A DNA stretch of 64,000 nucleotides from Coccinella septempunctata (Eukaryota > Arthropoda > Insecta > Coleoptera > Coccinellidae). Made by a program: the position numbers and the translations under genes. Position 1 is the stretch's first letter, and the number at the start of each line of letters is the position of its first letter. A model generated the notes under the pieces. It did no database searches and was not told where the DNA came from. It was given only the letters and a program-made list of their open reading frames with translations. The stretch covers positions 63,485,815-63,549,814 of the forward strand of contig NC_058189.1 of assembly GCF_907165205.1 (NCBI RefSeq), in the 5' to 3' direction. Of this stretch, positions 32,895-44,857 are shown piece by piece.

Positions 32895-33445
32895 CAGGGT
32901 GTCCCAAAACTAGTGAATCAAACGTCACACCACGAGATCAAATATACCTACTAACGAATGACACCAACATTAGTTGAGAGAATATGTACCGTTTCTGAAG
33001 AAACCTAACCTAAAGTTGCCGATTTTCGAACTATTTTTTCAATCACAATTCACAAGGCCAATTTGTGATTAAGGATAGCGTTTTTCTCCTATATTATCAC
33101 CCCTTTAGAGGGGTTTATTCTGAGTAATAAAAATCATGTAGAAAAAACAATTGTTTTAATTAACAATTATTTAGGTTATCCATTAATTACTCAAAATAAT
33201 TTCAATTAGGGGAGATAAAACAATAATCTTAGTTCAATATAATTTAAAATCGATATACTTTTTCACAAACTGGCCCTGTGATTAAGAAAAATAGTTCGAG
33301 AATCGGAAACTTTAGGTATTTCGATAAAATTCTGATTATTTTGGAAACGGTACATTTTCGTTGAACTAATGTTGGTGTCATTCGATAATATTTGGTCTAC
33401 TCTATGGTGGTGTGACGTTTGATTCACTAGTTTTGGGACACCCTG
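32895..33445. repeat. MITE-2 element, copy a
   Basis: The termini are TA|CAGGGTGTCCCAAAACTAGT and ACTAGTTTTGGGACACCCTG|TA, with inverted arms extending over ~100 bp ('aatgacaccaacattagttg' and complement). It is 551 bp and non-coding. A second copy at 47519 is interrupted by another element. Confidence 0.9.
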
Positions 33446-33669
33446 TATACTCAATTAGTAAATCCGAACATTTTGATCAATTAAGTATTCAAGACCGAAA
33501 TTTTTGCCAGATTTGAGCAGAGACAGTGAAGTGCTAATGTTTTTTCTTGCTCGTTATTTTTTTATTTTCACCTTTACCCTGCATTTGGAAAATTTCCAGA
33601 TGAATTCATAACCGAAAAATGAAGACAGCACTACGGAATTTCCACATTTTGCATTAGAAAAATTCCCCA

Positions 33670-34086
33670 GGTCATTCAACCATCAATTTTTCGAACGCTC
33701 ATTCTCATGACCCACTGATCCCGATAGCCGCCGCGTCGCTAGATCCAGCCGAATATACGTTCGCCCAAACGCTACCTCGAGCCCGTCGTGACCCCGTCCC
33801 ACACGCGCGACGAACCTTAGCTTAGTCGGGCTAAGGTAGCCCGACGCGATCTGCCCCAAACAATCCTCGCACGGTCGCGCCGGATGGTGGGGACCGCGTG
33901 TCGCTCGTAGGCCGTGCCCGGCTCGGCGAATCACCGCGCTGCGTCCACCACCGCGCGCATACGTCCGGCGGTGGGCGCGAATACGTCCACCAGCACGGCT
34001 CAGTTCAAACTTCGACACGCTGTCTGACGAACGCGCGTACGTGTTTGAGCCCGAGCCGAGTTACGAGGTTTTACGCACACCAGTGA
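33670..34086. promoter_or_regulatory. CpG-rich island, possible promoter
   Basis: This is the most CG-dense block in the window, sharply bounded by AT-rich DNA on both sides and free of repeats. Long frames on both strands (33683-34018 reverse, 33898-34086 forward) are expected in GC-rich DNA and have no motif. Such islands in insects often mark promoters or first non-coding exons; this is inference. Confidence 0.4.
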
Positions 34087-34087
34087 T

Positions 34088-34673
34088 GTGACATCGTTTC
34101 AGTGCGATATCCTATTTTTTTTTTATTTATTTCTCCCTTATGCTGGACGTTGGACACGTTCGGGCTGGTTTTTTTTTGTACGAATATTCTTGGTGGATGT
34201 CGATGTTGATTATTGGTGTTTTTCTGTGATAAGAGACTGTTTTGATGTAAGTACGGGTGGAAATTGTTTATTTGGTGGAATGTTTACGTTGACGAGTACT
34301 TGAATGTCTTGATGTTGGGAGGATTACGTTGGATTTATTCGTGCTGAGACGAGGTCATCTTGGAAAAACGATCGTTGTATTGTAGTATGTGGAAGAAAAT
34401 TTTTTCTATTTCCCTGAGATCGTGGAACACTGAATATACTCAGTCATGACTGAATTTATTCAAGATCTGTATGTCAATAATTTAAAAAATTTTCACGTTG
34501 AAGATGCACGTAACAAAATCTAATCGAATTGATTTTGTAGAGCTTGACCTATAGAAAACTCACAAGATCTTTTTACCAGAAAGTCAGTCGAAAGATGTCA
34601 TTTATTAATTCATGATAATTATTAGGTTAGCCTTGCTCTTTCAAAGATAAATATAACACGTTGTTATTTCCTG
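34088..34673. other. Gene-free stretch
   Basis: AT-rich sequence downstream of the CpG island. The 71-codon frame at 34088-34303 has no motif. Confidence 0.3.
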
Positions 34674-34862
34674 GAACTTTTTAGGGTTTCCACTCCCAAT
34701 CTGAAACAAAATTAATTAAAAAAGTGAACTCAACAATTTTCTCCTGCGTAAATTCTTGCACTAATTTGTCTGGAGCAAATCAACTAAAAAAAATTGTTGC
34801 CTGACAATAAACTGAAAAATAAAGAACTTTGAAATTATAATTTCAAATTGTAACGTTGTTAT
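34674..34862 (-). mobile_element. Penelope-like 3' end fragment
   Basis: It is the reverse complement of 7909-8095. Shared blocks include 'gtttccactcccaatct', 'tgcgtaaattcttgcactaa' and 'ttgttgcctgacaataaact'. There is no coding sequence. Confidence 0.8.
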
Positions 34863-35800
34863 GATTTTACATAAATTAAATGAATATTGTCAACATCGGG
34901 GTTGATTTCGAACATAGGTATAATTTTTTTTAATTGAATTAAAAATCATATGTTCAATGATAATAATAAAATATGAAATTATACGAATTGAAATTAATTC
35001 AGTTTTTATATGATGAAAACTCGTATGGAAATATATCCCAGAATTAAAAATTCTCAGTATCTCCTGTAATTAAAAAAATTTACTCAATTATATGATTCGA
35101 AGATATTTTTTAGGGAAACACTTTTATGACAACAAATTACTGATCTAATATTATAATATTATAAAAATCTTGTTGATTACGATTCATATTCAGAAAACTT
35201 TTTTAAAGCCACTCAATTAAACGTAGATACATATAAAATCATTCGTTGACCTGAAACATTTGCAGATAACAATTGTTTCATGAGTTTTACCCAATTCAGT
35301 TGATTCCAGATTTTTTTAAAGTTATTTGTTTTTTTTTCTGATTTATTGTACCTATTTACTGTTGTCAGATTCAAGCTTTGCGTTTAGAATTCAATTTTCT
35401 TCGAATATTCAAATAATAAAATAATATTTTTGGTATTCCAATTTATAATTATCATGATCAACTTTTTCAATTATACTTCCTCAACGATACATACAGAATA
35501 TTTTTCTAGTTCAATTTTAAGCTTTGAAATCAATTTATAGGCGAAATAAAATTTTTTCAATTTTTAAGCTTTTTCAAATAGAAATTATTCGTTCGAAATA
35601 TCATTCGTGTAAATTAAAATATGTGAATGTAATAGTGGATATCCCTATGAAAATTCATCATTTCAAACTGGAAATAAAACGCTTGGATTAAAAATCAAAC
35701 TTTTTTCTTGAAAGTTCGAAAAAGTCCATAAGCGCCCGTTTTCGCCAAGTTTGCCAAGTCGCCATTTTATGTTTTGACGGCGCACGAGTAGATAAATAAG
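34863..35800. other. AT-rich gene-free stretch
   Basis: Very AT-rich up to about 35690. From 35720 to 35800 it becomes GC-richer ('taagcgcccgttttcgccaa', 'gttttgacggcgcacgag'), which resembles an insect promoter or 5' UTR and precedes the putative exon. Confidence 0.35.
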
Positions 35801-35811
35801 TCTTATTGAAA

Positions 35812-35926
35812 ATGTCTGTTCAAACCTTGGCCTGTACAAACAATCTGCTCTATTTGAATAAGTTTTATCTGTCCCGAGACAGTTGCAGTCGTTTTCAATA
35901 TTTTGTCATCGTTGGCGAAAATCTGT
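35812..35926 (+). CDS. Putative first coding exon of an unidentified host gene
   Basis: The ATG at 35812 has a favourable context (gaaaATGT) and opens 38 codons: MSVQTLACTNNLLYLNKFYL, then SRDSCSRFQYFVIVGENL. It is followed by a consensus splice donor, TCTGT|GTAAGT, at 35926/35927, leaving phase 1. The ~90 bases upstream are GC-richer with 'tttgacggcgcacgag', as at many insect transcription starts. No homologue is recognised, and no following exon with matching phase was found within the window; joining directly to the exon-like sequence at 58150 would give an early stop. It is a weak candidate that may be chance. Confidence 0.25.
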
Positions 35927-35932
35927 GTAAGT

Positions 35933-38757
35933 ACATAATCCGGTACGATTTTCGTTGTGTTAACATTGTGTGCGAATATCTAAGTTCGAATATAGGAGAG
36001 AATGGGTGATTTCATGCTGCAGTATGCAGGTATGATAAGTCTCGGTGATATCTAGCCTAAGTTCATCACGATGTCCATATTATAGATCTAAATTGAGCTT
36101 ATGCATCTCTGGATGCTTCCCGAACGTTCAAGTTGAATTTTTACACTTTAATTTATCTTTATTTCCGCGAAAACGTTTCACAGTTTTTATTTTTGTGCTT
36201 CTACTTTTAATTTCTCATTTTCCATTTCCCATTGTATTTTGTTTTTATTCATTAAGATTAAGAAATTCCATACCACACTTGTGAGTACTAAAATTCTTTG
36301 TTATTCTTTATTGATATGTTCCTGATGAATGTTACTGTACAATTGATCCTAACCTAAATGGTTAGGAAAGGTATCATTTCTGAAAAGTGTTATTCATCCA
36401 TTTATTCATGAAGAATACCTCTTGCATAATTTGCACTTATACTTTCAAAACGAATTCATTCGATTAGAATGCATGGTAAATGAATGAAAATTTCAATTAT
36501 AGCGCATTCCATTTGTTTGTCCTTTCATGGCAAAACAAACAAGGTAAATCAACAATCATAGGTAATTAACCTCAAGGCATGACATCGAGCGGATATCGAT
36601 ATTTGGTTATGCGGAGTTTTTTAAATGAGAAGATGATTTTACTTTCGTGGCTTAATTCTGGAATAATTAAAAAATGGTTCCTGATTTTCGTCATTTCGAC
36701 TATATTCTAAAAAAGTGGACATTTTCATGAAGAAGGAATAATTGTCGATGCTTTTAAAATAGCTCTAAAATGTTATAGGATAATATAATATATTAAATTC
36801 ATTACCGCTGTTTGCAATTTTAGTGAGTGGTAAATCCTTCCTTTATTTTTCATTGATTGTTTGATTATTGTTGGTATTTGATTCGTTAATGAAATGAGAA
36901 ATATATCTCCTTGTCGAATCAAGAACTGATGTGAAACAAGACAAGTTCAAAAATAGTTTTCTTCGTAGGTTTCTCTGAATTTCCTTAAAAAAATTTCCGC
37001 TATTCAAGAGCAATAAATCAAGAAAATCTCTCAATGATACAGTTGAACCAGTTTCGTTCGGAATCCATAATAATTTCTTGAATTCTCATACGGATCACGC
37101 GTTGACCAATATATACCGATACCAATTATCTATTTATAAAATTCATTACACACTATATTTGGCCTTTGAATGACCTTATTCGTCGGATAAACGTAAATAA
37201 ATCCAGTAGTTACTTCAGCATCGTGTATATATACGCTCCGCAATCTATAAAAAATTAAACGGTCAAAGTATTTCACTTTCATTACCACAATACTATCGGA
37301 AACATGGAATGTATAATGGATTTTTATTGTTCGCGGCATTCAATGCTTATTTCTTGCTACCGTTTTTTTCGATATTCATTATTTCGTAGCAACAATGCCT
37401 CATTGCCATTGTGGGTGAAAACCAGGCCTTGGCAGTCGATGAGAAGGACCAATTCATTGCGGCTGATTTGAATCGATTATTATCGATGCCAATGTCGACG
37501 TCGGTTTGGGTTTTTTACTTCATTGTTGGCTTTCCAGAGAGGAGAAGGATCATGTATCTCGGTGGCCAATATTGGGAAGGGAAGATGAGTGTAAATCAAA
37601 AAAGTGTTAATTGGAAAATAGCTCATTTATTATCTTGTTATACCAGGAGATCCACCTTCTCTGACCGATTTGCCTTGAAAACCATAATAAAATGAACTTC
37701 ATAAATACAAAAACAGAAAACACTTATCTTCGCTATCGATGAGTTTGAATGCTAGGTTGAATGAGTATCTACTACCCACCCTTGTCTATGATCGATACTA
37801 TTCTCATTTTTGTCAGTTTTATCAAACACACGACTGATGTAGATTTGTTCACGTTTGCATTTGGTAAAAGTAAAAAATCTCGATCGTCATTGTCGTTTTT
37901 GAAGGGGATTTTGAGATTTTCGTCAAATAAACCTTTTTTCTCAGTTTATAGTTGGTTTTTCTCTATTTTGAAGATTGGTTGGTTGGATTCAAGTGTGTTA
38001 ATTCTTATAAATATCTGTCATGAAATATTAGTATTTATGAAAAAAATTCCGACTGTATTCTGAATCAGCTGATAAAAGAGAGTAAAATTTTTCGAATCCG
38101 AACTGCTTGGCTCTTCACACGATCATTATAGAAGGAAATTGATTATATGCAGAGCAGCAACTATGATATCTTGCCTTCTCCATTACATACAATGGCTAAA
38201 ATTCCAAAATTGTTGCTGTGAAAAACTTGTCCAAGTTGAACTGGAATTCAGAAATTATTTTTTAAATGAATTTTGTGTGAATGTTATCGAAATTCATATG
38301 TTTATCAACTTACTAGGTGAAAATAGTCCTCTTTGAGGGAAAGAGATTTGTTTTGAGGTTATATATCCAGGTTAATTAATTCACCTTCTATTTTATTCGT
38401 AACCAATTTGAAATGTACAGAAACTTTACCGTGCTGTAAGGACGAGATACGTATGTCCTCAAACATTGACTAAAGGTTCATTTCATCGTGAAAAATAGTA
38501 TAAAAACTGACATCTTCACAAGAAAGTCATAATCGAAGATTTGTTCAAAGGATGCAAATTGAAAACTTCACTAAGCTTTCCTCATTGTCACGAGATAGAT
38601 TAAGATATTTTTCATGGAAACTCTGACTGAAACCACTCATACTCATCGAAAATATCGATCTACTCTTTAAAATGAATGTAAATAATGTATCCCTGGATAT
38701 CCCATTTAATTCTGATCATGGGGACAGACAGACAGATGAGGGATTTATACGAGGATG
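35933..38757. other. Gene-free stretch
   Basis: AT-rich, no recognised repeat or gene. Frames at 36045-36284, 37411-37695, 37761-38063 and 38139-38336 show no motif. It may be intron if the exon at 35.8 kb is real. Confidence 0.35.
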
Positions 38758-38759
38758 TA

Positions 38760-39862
38760 TTGATATCTAGTTAGCCTAGACCAGTTCCATGCATAAAAAT
38801 ATTGCATTACCGCATAGCAACGAACAATAACTCATTAGAAGTGTCAGTGTTAAGTTTGAGGTCAAAAAAGTAAACCAGAGTTACGCAATAAATTAAAAAA
38901 AAAGATGTCCACCGAAATTGTGAAAATCGAAAAATTGGAGTATCGAGCCATCATCAAGTACCTGTATTTAAAAGGGTTGAGGGGTGAGCAGATTTACGAA
39001 GATATGCTTAATCCCCTTGGTGATCAATGTCCTTCGTATGCGACCGTGACAAATTGGACTGCAAGCTTCAAAAGAGGTAAATTTTCCATTGAAGATGATG
39101 ACCGATCGGGGAGGCCAGTTTCTGTGTCAGTCACCGAAAATATCGATGCAGTTCATGACATGATTTTATCAGACCGTCGAATTGGGCTAAAACGGATATC
39201 TGAAGCACTTAATATTCCATACGAACGCGTTCATCATATGGAAATGAGAAAAATTGCTGATAAATGGATCCCCAAATGTTTGAATGTTGACCGACAGCGT
39301 GCAAGGGTTGAAGCATCGCGTTCGATCTGTGCTCGATTTGAAGACGATGTAGACTTCTTAAATGGAATTGTCACTATGGATGAGACTTGGGTTCTACGAT
39401 CCAGAAACAAAGCAACAATCGATGAAATGGCTACACTCTGGTTCTCCAAGACCTAAGAATTTGGTGTCTAAAAATCTGCTGGAAAAGTTCTTGCTTCAGT
39501 TTTTGTGATTACCATGGAGTAATCATAATTGATTTTTTGGATAAGGGTGGAACAATAACCAGAGATTACCGTTTGACATTACTGACCACTCTACGAGAAC
39601 AAAATCAAAGAGCAAAGACGCGGAAAGTTATCCAAAGGTGTTTTGTTTTTGCAGGACTACGCCCCTGCACACAAATCTCATGTTGCCATGCAAAAAATTC
39701 GTGATATAAGGTTTGAATTACTAGAACACCCCCTTTATTCATTATATTTGGCTCCATCCGTATAATCCATTTAAGAGGAGAATATGTTGAGTAATAAAAT
39801 AGTTTGACATTGAAATTTTGTTTGGTTCTATAGTGGGCTAAGACTTTTTCAATATATCCTCG
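38760..39862 (+). mobile_element. Mariner element with both ends, internally deleted (copy B)
   Basis: The left end follows TA at 38758-38759 (CGAGGATGTATTGATATC); the right end is complement CGAGGATATATTGAAAAAG ending at 39862. The length is 1103 bp, about 180 bp shorter than copy C. Both termini match over ~27 positions with few differences. The TA expected on the right is mutated. Confidence 0.9.
38905..39785 (+). pseudogene. Mariner transposase (copy B), frameshifted and deleted
   Basis: It has the best-preserved N-terminus of the family: an intact start MSTEIVKIEKLEYRAIIKYL, the HTH and GRPVSVSV linker, and IVTMDETWV with the first catalytic Asp. Three lesions follow. An in-frame loss at HHMEMRK removes part of HHIxHxNLDMRK; a 7-base deletion right after DETWV (39390) shifts the frame, so the open frame ends at 39456; and a large deletion after the 'ttggctccatccg' segment (about 39750) removes the third catalytic Asp and the C-terminus. 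The second Asp region survives only as QDYAPAHKSH in a shifted frame. Confidence 0.88.
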
Positions 39863-39864
39863 TG

Positions 39865-40774
39865 ATAGTAACCTTCTGGTCGCTGTGATAGCTATAAGAA
39901 ATCCCTTGATATCCCTGGATATCTTGAAAATTTCCAAAATTGTGGCGTAATCACCTCAATGGACCAATTTATGCTGTGTTCAATATTTTTTTTTTCGGTT
40001 AATGTAAAAAACGTTGGTTTTGAGATATCTCGCTCGATGACGCCACAATTTCAGCCCGATCTACACCCGATGTAATCGAACACCCGCTCGCAGAAAGAGC
40101 CAAGAGCCAGTTCTCCTTGCGTGCGCGTACAAACGAAGAGATAACAACAACAACAACAACACGGTGGCGGGCAGGAGCCGTCGAAGAATGCAAAATTTAA
40201 TACGACTCCCGTATATCCAGGACGGCCGACAGATATGATCTGATAAAGATGCGGCCGTTCGGAAAACGCCGCAAAAGATGAAATTACCACGGTTTGTAGC
40301 ACCGAGACTTTTTTCGTATCGACAAGAAGGTGACTTGCGTGTTATGTATAACAGGTTTCTGTAATGGACGATACGACCGCGTGAGATTATCCGACGCGAT
40401 GGCGAATAACAGACGGTATCGCTGGCATCGAAAATGTTCCGCGGGATGTCCGACCGAATTTCGGCTTGTACGTCGGCCGACGAGGTCTTCGGGGTGTTCT
40501 GGGAAGACGCCAACCCAGAAAATGAAAGTGGATGCCTGCTTCTGGGAGATTTCGTTTTTATCTCGAAGATTTGGGCTTAATATTCAACTCCTAGTTGTTA
40601 TTTGACCTTCAGGGAGACTTCAGGAAGATTCGAAATCTACAAGAAACATGAACCCTCTATCTTTAACCTCCTAGTTAAAGGATTGATGTGGTTTTACTAG
40701 AACAAGAAGGCTGTGTCGGGCTGCAAATATTGCAGCTCAAATCTCTCATGATCCAACGTATTTTGAGCCTACTA
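39865..40774. other. Gene-free stretch with GC-rich core and CAA microsatellite
   Basis: The part 40020-40530 is GC- and CG-rich and repeat-free apart from (CAA)6 at 40143-40161. Several overlapping frames on both strands (up to 150 codons) lack motifs. It is a possible promoter or regulatory island. Confidence 0.4.
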
Positions 40775-40776
40775 TA

Positions 40777-41992
40777 CAGGGTGAGTCTTGGACTCGTACA
40801 AGTATTTCAACAATATCGATTTTTGAGGTCAAAAGAAACACTTCACTTTCCATTTTTTCCGATTCGGCCCTGATAAGAAGATAAAGTCAGTTTAAGTTTT
40901 CATAATGAGCTGTAGAGTCATTCGGGGTAACTGAGCGCAGTGGGTAAGTGTGCGCAGTGCGTATATCTCGACTATGTATGGAAGAGGGGTTCATTTGGGT
41001 GAAGCAAGAGAGAAGAATCGCCATATTAGTTTTTCATAGGAGTACGCCGTGCCACGTTTCTTTAACTTTTTATTTGCAATCAATCAAATTCAATAGTTTT
41101 CTTGTTAATTTTTAGCATCTCTGCAAATTCTGCCAGGTCCAAGTTACGAGTCCCTCAGTGTTGAACAATTTCTTATTCGATCATGGGCATATTAATCTAA
41201 ATATATAATAAAAAATTTTAGGTTCTCTCAGCTGCTCTATAACTCTATAAGAACGTCAATTCAAATTTTGGCTTACTGGGGAAAGTGTGCGCATAGATTC
41301 ATTATATGGGCATTAGTTCAGTGAGGAATAAATTATGATATTGTTGATTTTCTTGGTTAAGACTCGATCAATATTGTGCTATTTGTTCAGAAAAATATGA
41401 AGAGCCACCAACAGGTGAATGTATCTAGTGTTGTGTTCACCAGGAATTGTGGCACGAACAATAATGCACTGCTTGTAAAAAGGCACTTCTGTATTGACAA
41501 TAAACAGTATTTCTCTAATATTGTAACATTTAGATAACATTATTTTGTAATTTGTTTTGATTATGTGGTTCACTAAGCACTGCGTTCACTTACCCCGTGA
41601 GGGTGCGCACACTTACCCGCAATACGGGGCATGTGAACGCACTCCGACTTTCTCTATTAAATTCTTTTTTGCGGAAAGAAAACGTTTTTGTTTGTTTGCT
41701 TTTTGATGTTTTCTTATAGATTAGAAAATTCTCTATCTTATGAGTATGTTTTAATTTTCCTAGCTTCAACATTTGAAACAGGGTATGGCTTGAAAGGCAA
41801 AAGTGCGCACAGTTGCCCCGAATGACTCTACCACCCCTGGAAAAACAGAATTACCTTCAGAATAATAAGATAAATCTATGACACTACACATCTGTGGATC
41901 TCTTGAACAGAGTTGCATTCAGCCAAACCCAAATTTTCGGTTTTTTTATTTTTGAACATCAAACGGCGCATTATACGAGAAAATGTGAAGAA
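40777..41992. repeat. MITE-1 element, copy d, interrupted and 3'-truncated
   Basis: It starts TA|CAGGGTGAGTCTTGGACTCG. At 'cataatgagctg' the sequence is interrupted by a 914-bp element (40915-41828) flanked by TA, then resumes 'ccacccctggaaaaacagaa' and runs to about 41992, where a second foldback element begins. The right half is missing. Confidence 0.88.
40915..41828. mobile_element. Nested 914-bp TA-flanked TIR element
   Basis: The left end GAGTCATTCGGGGTAACTGA and the complement of the right end GAGTCATTCGGGGCAACTGT match over ~27 bp. TA lies at 40913-40914 and 41829-41830, inside MITE-1 copy d. The word AGTGTGCGCA (or its complement) recurs near 40942, 41286 and 41605 and at the right end, so subterminal repeats exist. 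There is no coding sequence. Confidence 0.88.
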
Positions 41993-42215
41993 GTGTAAAT
42001 TACACCCAGTGTAGAAGAGTGCTACACTTTCTATGCAAACGAAAGGACCTATTCAAAGCAGTTTATTAGCGTTGAAAAATGAAATTGCAGCAGCGCCATG
42101 GCTGTATGACAGAGAAGGTTGTTATTGCTTTCATAACCTTAAAAGCTATTAGGTCCTTTCGTTTGCATAAAAAGTGTAGCAATTTTCTACACTCGATTTG
42201 ATTTACACATGTGTG
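41992..42215. repeat. Foldback element FB3 with ~45-bp near-perfect arms
   Basis: The arm 'ctatgcaaacgaaaggacct' (42031-42050) is complementary to 'aggtcctttcgtttgcat' (42151-42168), within longer arms that include 'agtgtagaagagtgctacac' and 'gtgtagcaattttctacact'. The outer parts 'gtgtaaattacaccc' and 'gatttacacatgtgtg' extend the palindrome. It is inserted at the truncation point of MITE-1 copy d. A third arm copy lies at 42318-42362. Confidence 0.8.
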
Positions 42216-42317
42216 TAGAGGAATTGTAGTTTATCTACACATAGTCGAAAGGAGATGTAAATAAACAACACCTCTACACCTGGTGTGAATTCAATAAGCA
42301 AACGAATACTAAAATCG

Positions 42318-42362
42318 AGTGTAGAAAAGTGCCACATTTTTTATGCAAACGAAAGAACCTAA
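42318..42362. repeat. FB3 single arm
   Basis: 'gtgtagaaaagtgccacatt' plus 'ttatgcaaacgaaagaacct' repeats the left arm of FB3 in direct orientation, ~310 bp downstream. Confidence 0.7.
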
Positions 42363-43298
42363 TGTTCCATAATCGTTTTTCGAGTTTGTGTTCTGATCCG
42401 TGTTTTATTGATTAAAAATGGTAGTGAATATATATTTATTCTTTTGAAAAAGAGTGTTACAAATTTTTACAATCTGAAAAACAATGAAGAGGGTGTAAAT
42501 AAATGGCAACAAGAGACAGATCCTAAAAACCTGTTCCCCGTTCCAGATCTTAGTGTAAGCAGAGGAAAAATGTCAACGGGGTACCATACATATCTTCGTG
42601 TGATACATGAAAAAACAGAGATAAAAACCTCAGACAAAACTCTCTGTTTGCCCGTACAAGTGTAATGATGATGTTTTTCTGTAAAGAATAAGCTGAAATT
42701 ATTATATTGACATCTTCTTCATATGACAAAATCCAAAAACTTCCTTCCATTCTTTCTACTATGATGGTTGACGAATAATAATTAGCAAAATGAGATTGCA
42801 TCAGAGCACAGTATGGCTGTATGACAGAGTGTGAGTTTTGATCCGTGTTTTGTTGATTAAAAATAGTAGTGAATAAGAATATAAAGACTAATGGTGAATA
42901 TAACCAAAAAAGTGAATGCATCAAGCATTTCTGGGTAGATACATCTGCCTAGCTAGAACAACCTTAACTATCTGGAACAGGTTTTTTACGCTTTGCTGGA
43001 TACTTGGGCTATTTTGTACCAAAATTTCATAATTTGTCTCATCGAAAATATGCCTTCAAGAGTAGAATGCTTTAGACAAGCTGGGGTACCAAGCACTAAC
43101 CAGCTTTATCGAGACATTCAATTTCCTCTTCATTTAAAGTTTTTTTTTCTGTTACTCATACATAGAATTTCTCATATTTTGAATTGAAATTGTTTTCCAT
43201 GAAACTCTTTATTCTTTCATTCATCGTTATTGTTTCATTCGCCATCACCGAAATCATGTGACAATGATTCGGATAAATTTTCACCCAAAAAATCGGTA
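42363..43298. other. Gene-free stretch with a short duplication
   Basis: A segment around 42386-42430 ('gatccgtgttttattgatta') recurs near 42841-42880, and 'atggctgtatgacagag' occurs at 42099 and 42811, so this interval partly duplicates the FB3 flank. No gene is seen. Confidence 0.45.
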
Positions 43299-43300
43299 AA

Positions 43301-43974
43301 CAGGGTTAGTCTTTGACTTGTACAAATATTTTAACAGTAGATTCTTGAGGTCAAAAGAAACACTTTTGTTCTAAACCATTCTTTCCGATTCGGCCCTGAT
43401 AACAGTATATAGCCATTTTAAGTGAGCTGTGCGACCCCTAGAAATACAAAATTACCTTCAAAATAATCAGCTGAATCTGTGACACTGCACATCTGTGGAT
43501 CTTTCAAACAGAGTTGGATTCAGCCGAAATAGCCAATTTTCCGAATATCACAGATATTTTTTAAATTTTGAATTTCGAATTACTCGAAAACGACACATAA
43601 TACGAGAAAATTTGAAGAATACTTTTTTTTTTGCAAAACGTTCAAATATTCATTAGATAGCGTCCAACTTAGTTTCAAGAGTTGGGTTCTTTGAATTTTT
43701 GGTATTTTTATGGTACATAATGGTCACATGAGAAAACTGGAAGAGGTAGGTGATATCTTGTGTTCGGAAAAGATTCATCACATGAATGAAAAAGTATATT
43801 CCGAACATCATTTCATTCGATACAACCGTTTGTGAGTTATAACCAAAAATAACATTTTTTTATTGGTTTTCAACAGCCTGTATCTTCTAAACCGAGCCGA
43901 TTCGGAAAAAATGGTAAAGGAAAAAAGTGTTCCTTTTGACCTCAAGAATCAACTGTTAAAATATTTTCACGCTG
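43301..43974. repeat. MITE-1 element, copy e (full length)
   Basis: The termini are TAAA/CAGGGTTAGTCTTTGACTTG and 'ctgttaaaatattttcacgctg|ta'. The interior matches copy a, including 'gatagcgtccaacttagttt'. 674 bp. Confidence 0.87.
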
Positions 43975-43976
43975 TA

Positions 43977-44857
43977 TATTTCCACAAAAATTTCTCCATA
44001 ATTTGTTGAGGCCATCATGTTGGCATATTCCATCAAGACGCAGTGGGACATCGTGAAAACCAAGCACTACCATCTGGCATGTCGAGAATGTCCAACATCA
44101 GCGTGTCGGAGCTCTTCTCTTCCGACCGAAAATTCCTCGAAACTTGTTCATCAGCCACCTCATTAATTATCAGCACCTCTACGGGGCCGGTTAGATTTTT
44201 AATGTCAAATTAAGGCGGTTACACATTTTCGATCGAGAGACTCCTTTACGTCTCATGAATATTAAAGTCGACCGATAGAATCCGCTGTGCCAAGAATCAA
44301 TATTTTTGATTTATGTCCGGAATCTCGGCGGTGTTGAATCATTTATGATAGGTTAATTAATGACCGTCCAATTTATTTCCCCGGGAAACATGGAAGAAGC
44401 GACGTTTTTTTTTTCGGTGTCTTAAAAACGGCGAAATTATTCAAAACTGTGAGATCGCGGTAAAAACGTATACTTTGGTAAATTTGTATTCAGTGAAGAG
44501 CTCAAGTCGTTTGTCGTACGCGACCATTTGCGTCGTGAAAGTGATATAAATAATGGTCCTACCAGTCATTTGTCTACATTAACATTCGTTTAATTTTTTT
44601 CGAGTCGTGTTCCCGAAATGTGTTTTCGATTGGAATGGCCTAGCAAGGACGTTTCTTTTTGTGTTATTAATGCTCGTGCGGGGAGCTCAATCATTATTAT
44701 GTATGAGAACCGCTGTTGTATGTCTGATGGTAGATGTGGAACCAATTTAAGCTGATTTTATGTTGGGGTTTATGTCGGGATGAATTCTTGATTACACACA
44801 TCAGATAACGTAATGAAATCGAAAAAAAAATGTGTTTGATTGAGCCAAAAACAGTTC
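43977..44857. other. Gene-free stretch
   Basis: No repeat or gene recognised. From 43990 to 44620 the composition is more balanced, with several TAATTAAT-type words and CG dinucleotides; it may be single-copy host DNA. Confidence 0.35.

Noticed and set aside
33683..34018. 111-codon reverse frame rich in Arg/Gly
   Set aside because: Lies in the CpG island; composition follows base content and there is no motif.
40061..40513. 150-codon reverse frame with poly-Leu/Cys segment
   Set aside because: The repetitive residues come from the CAA microsatellite read in antisense; not coding.
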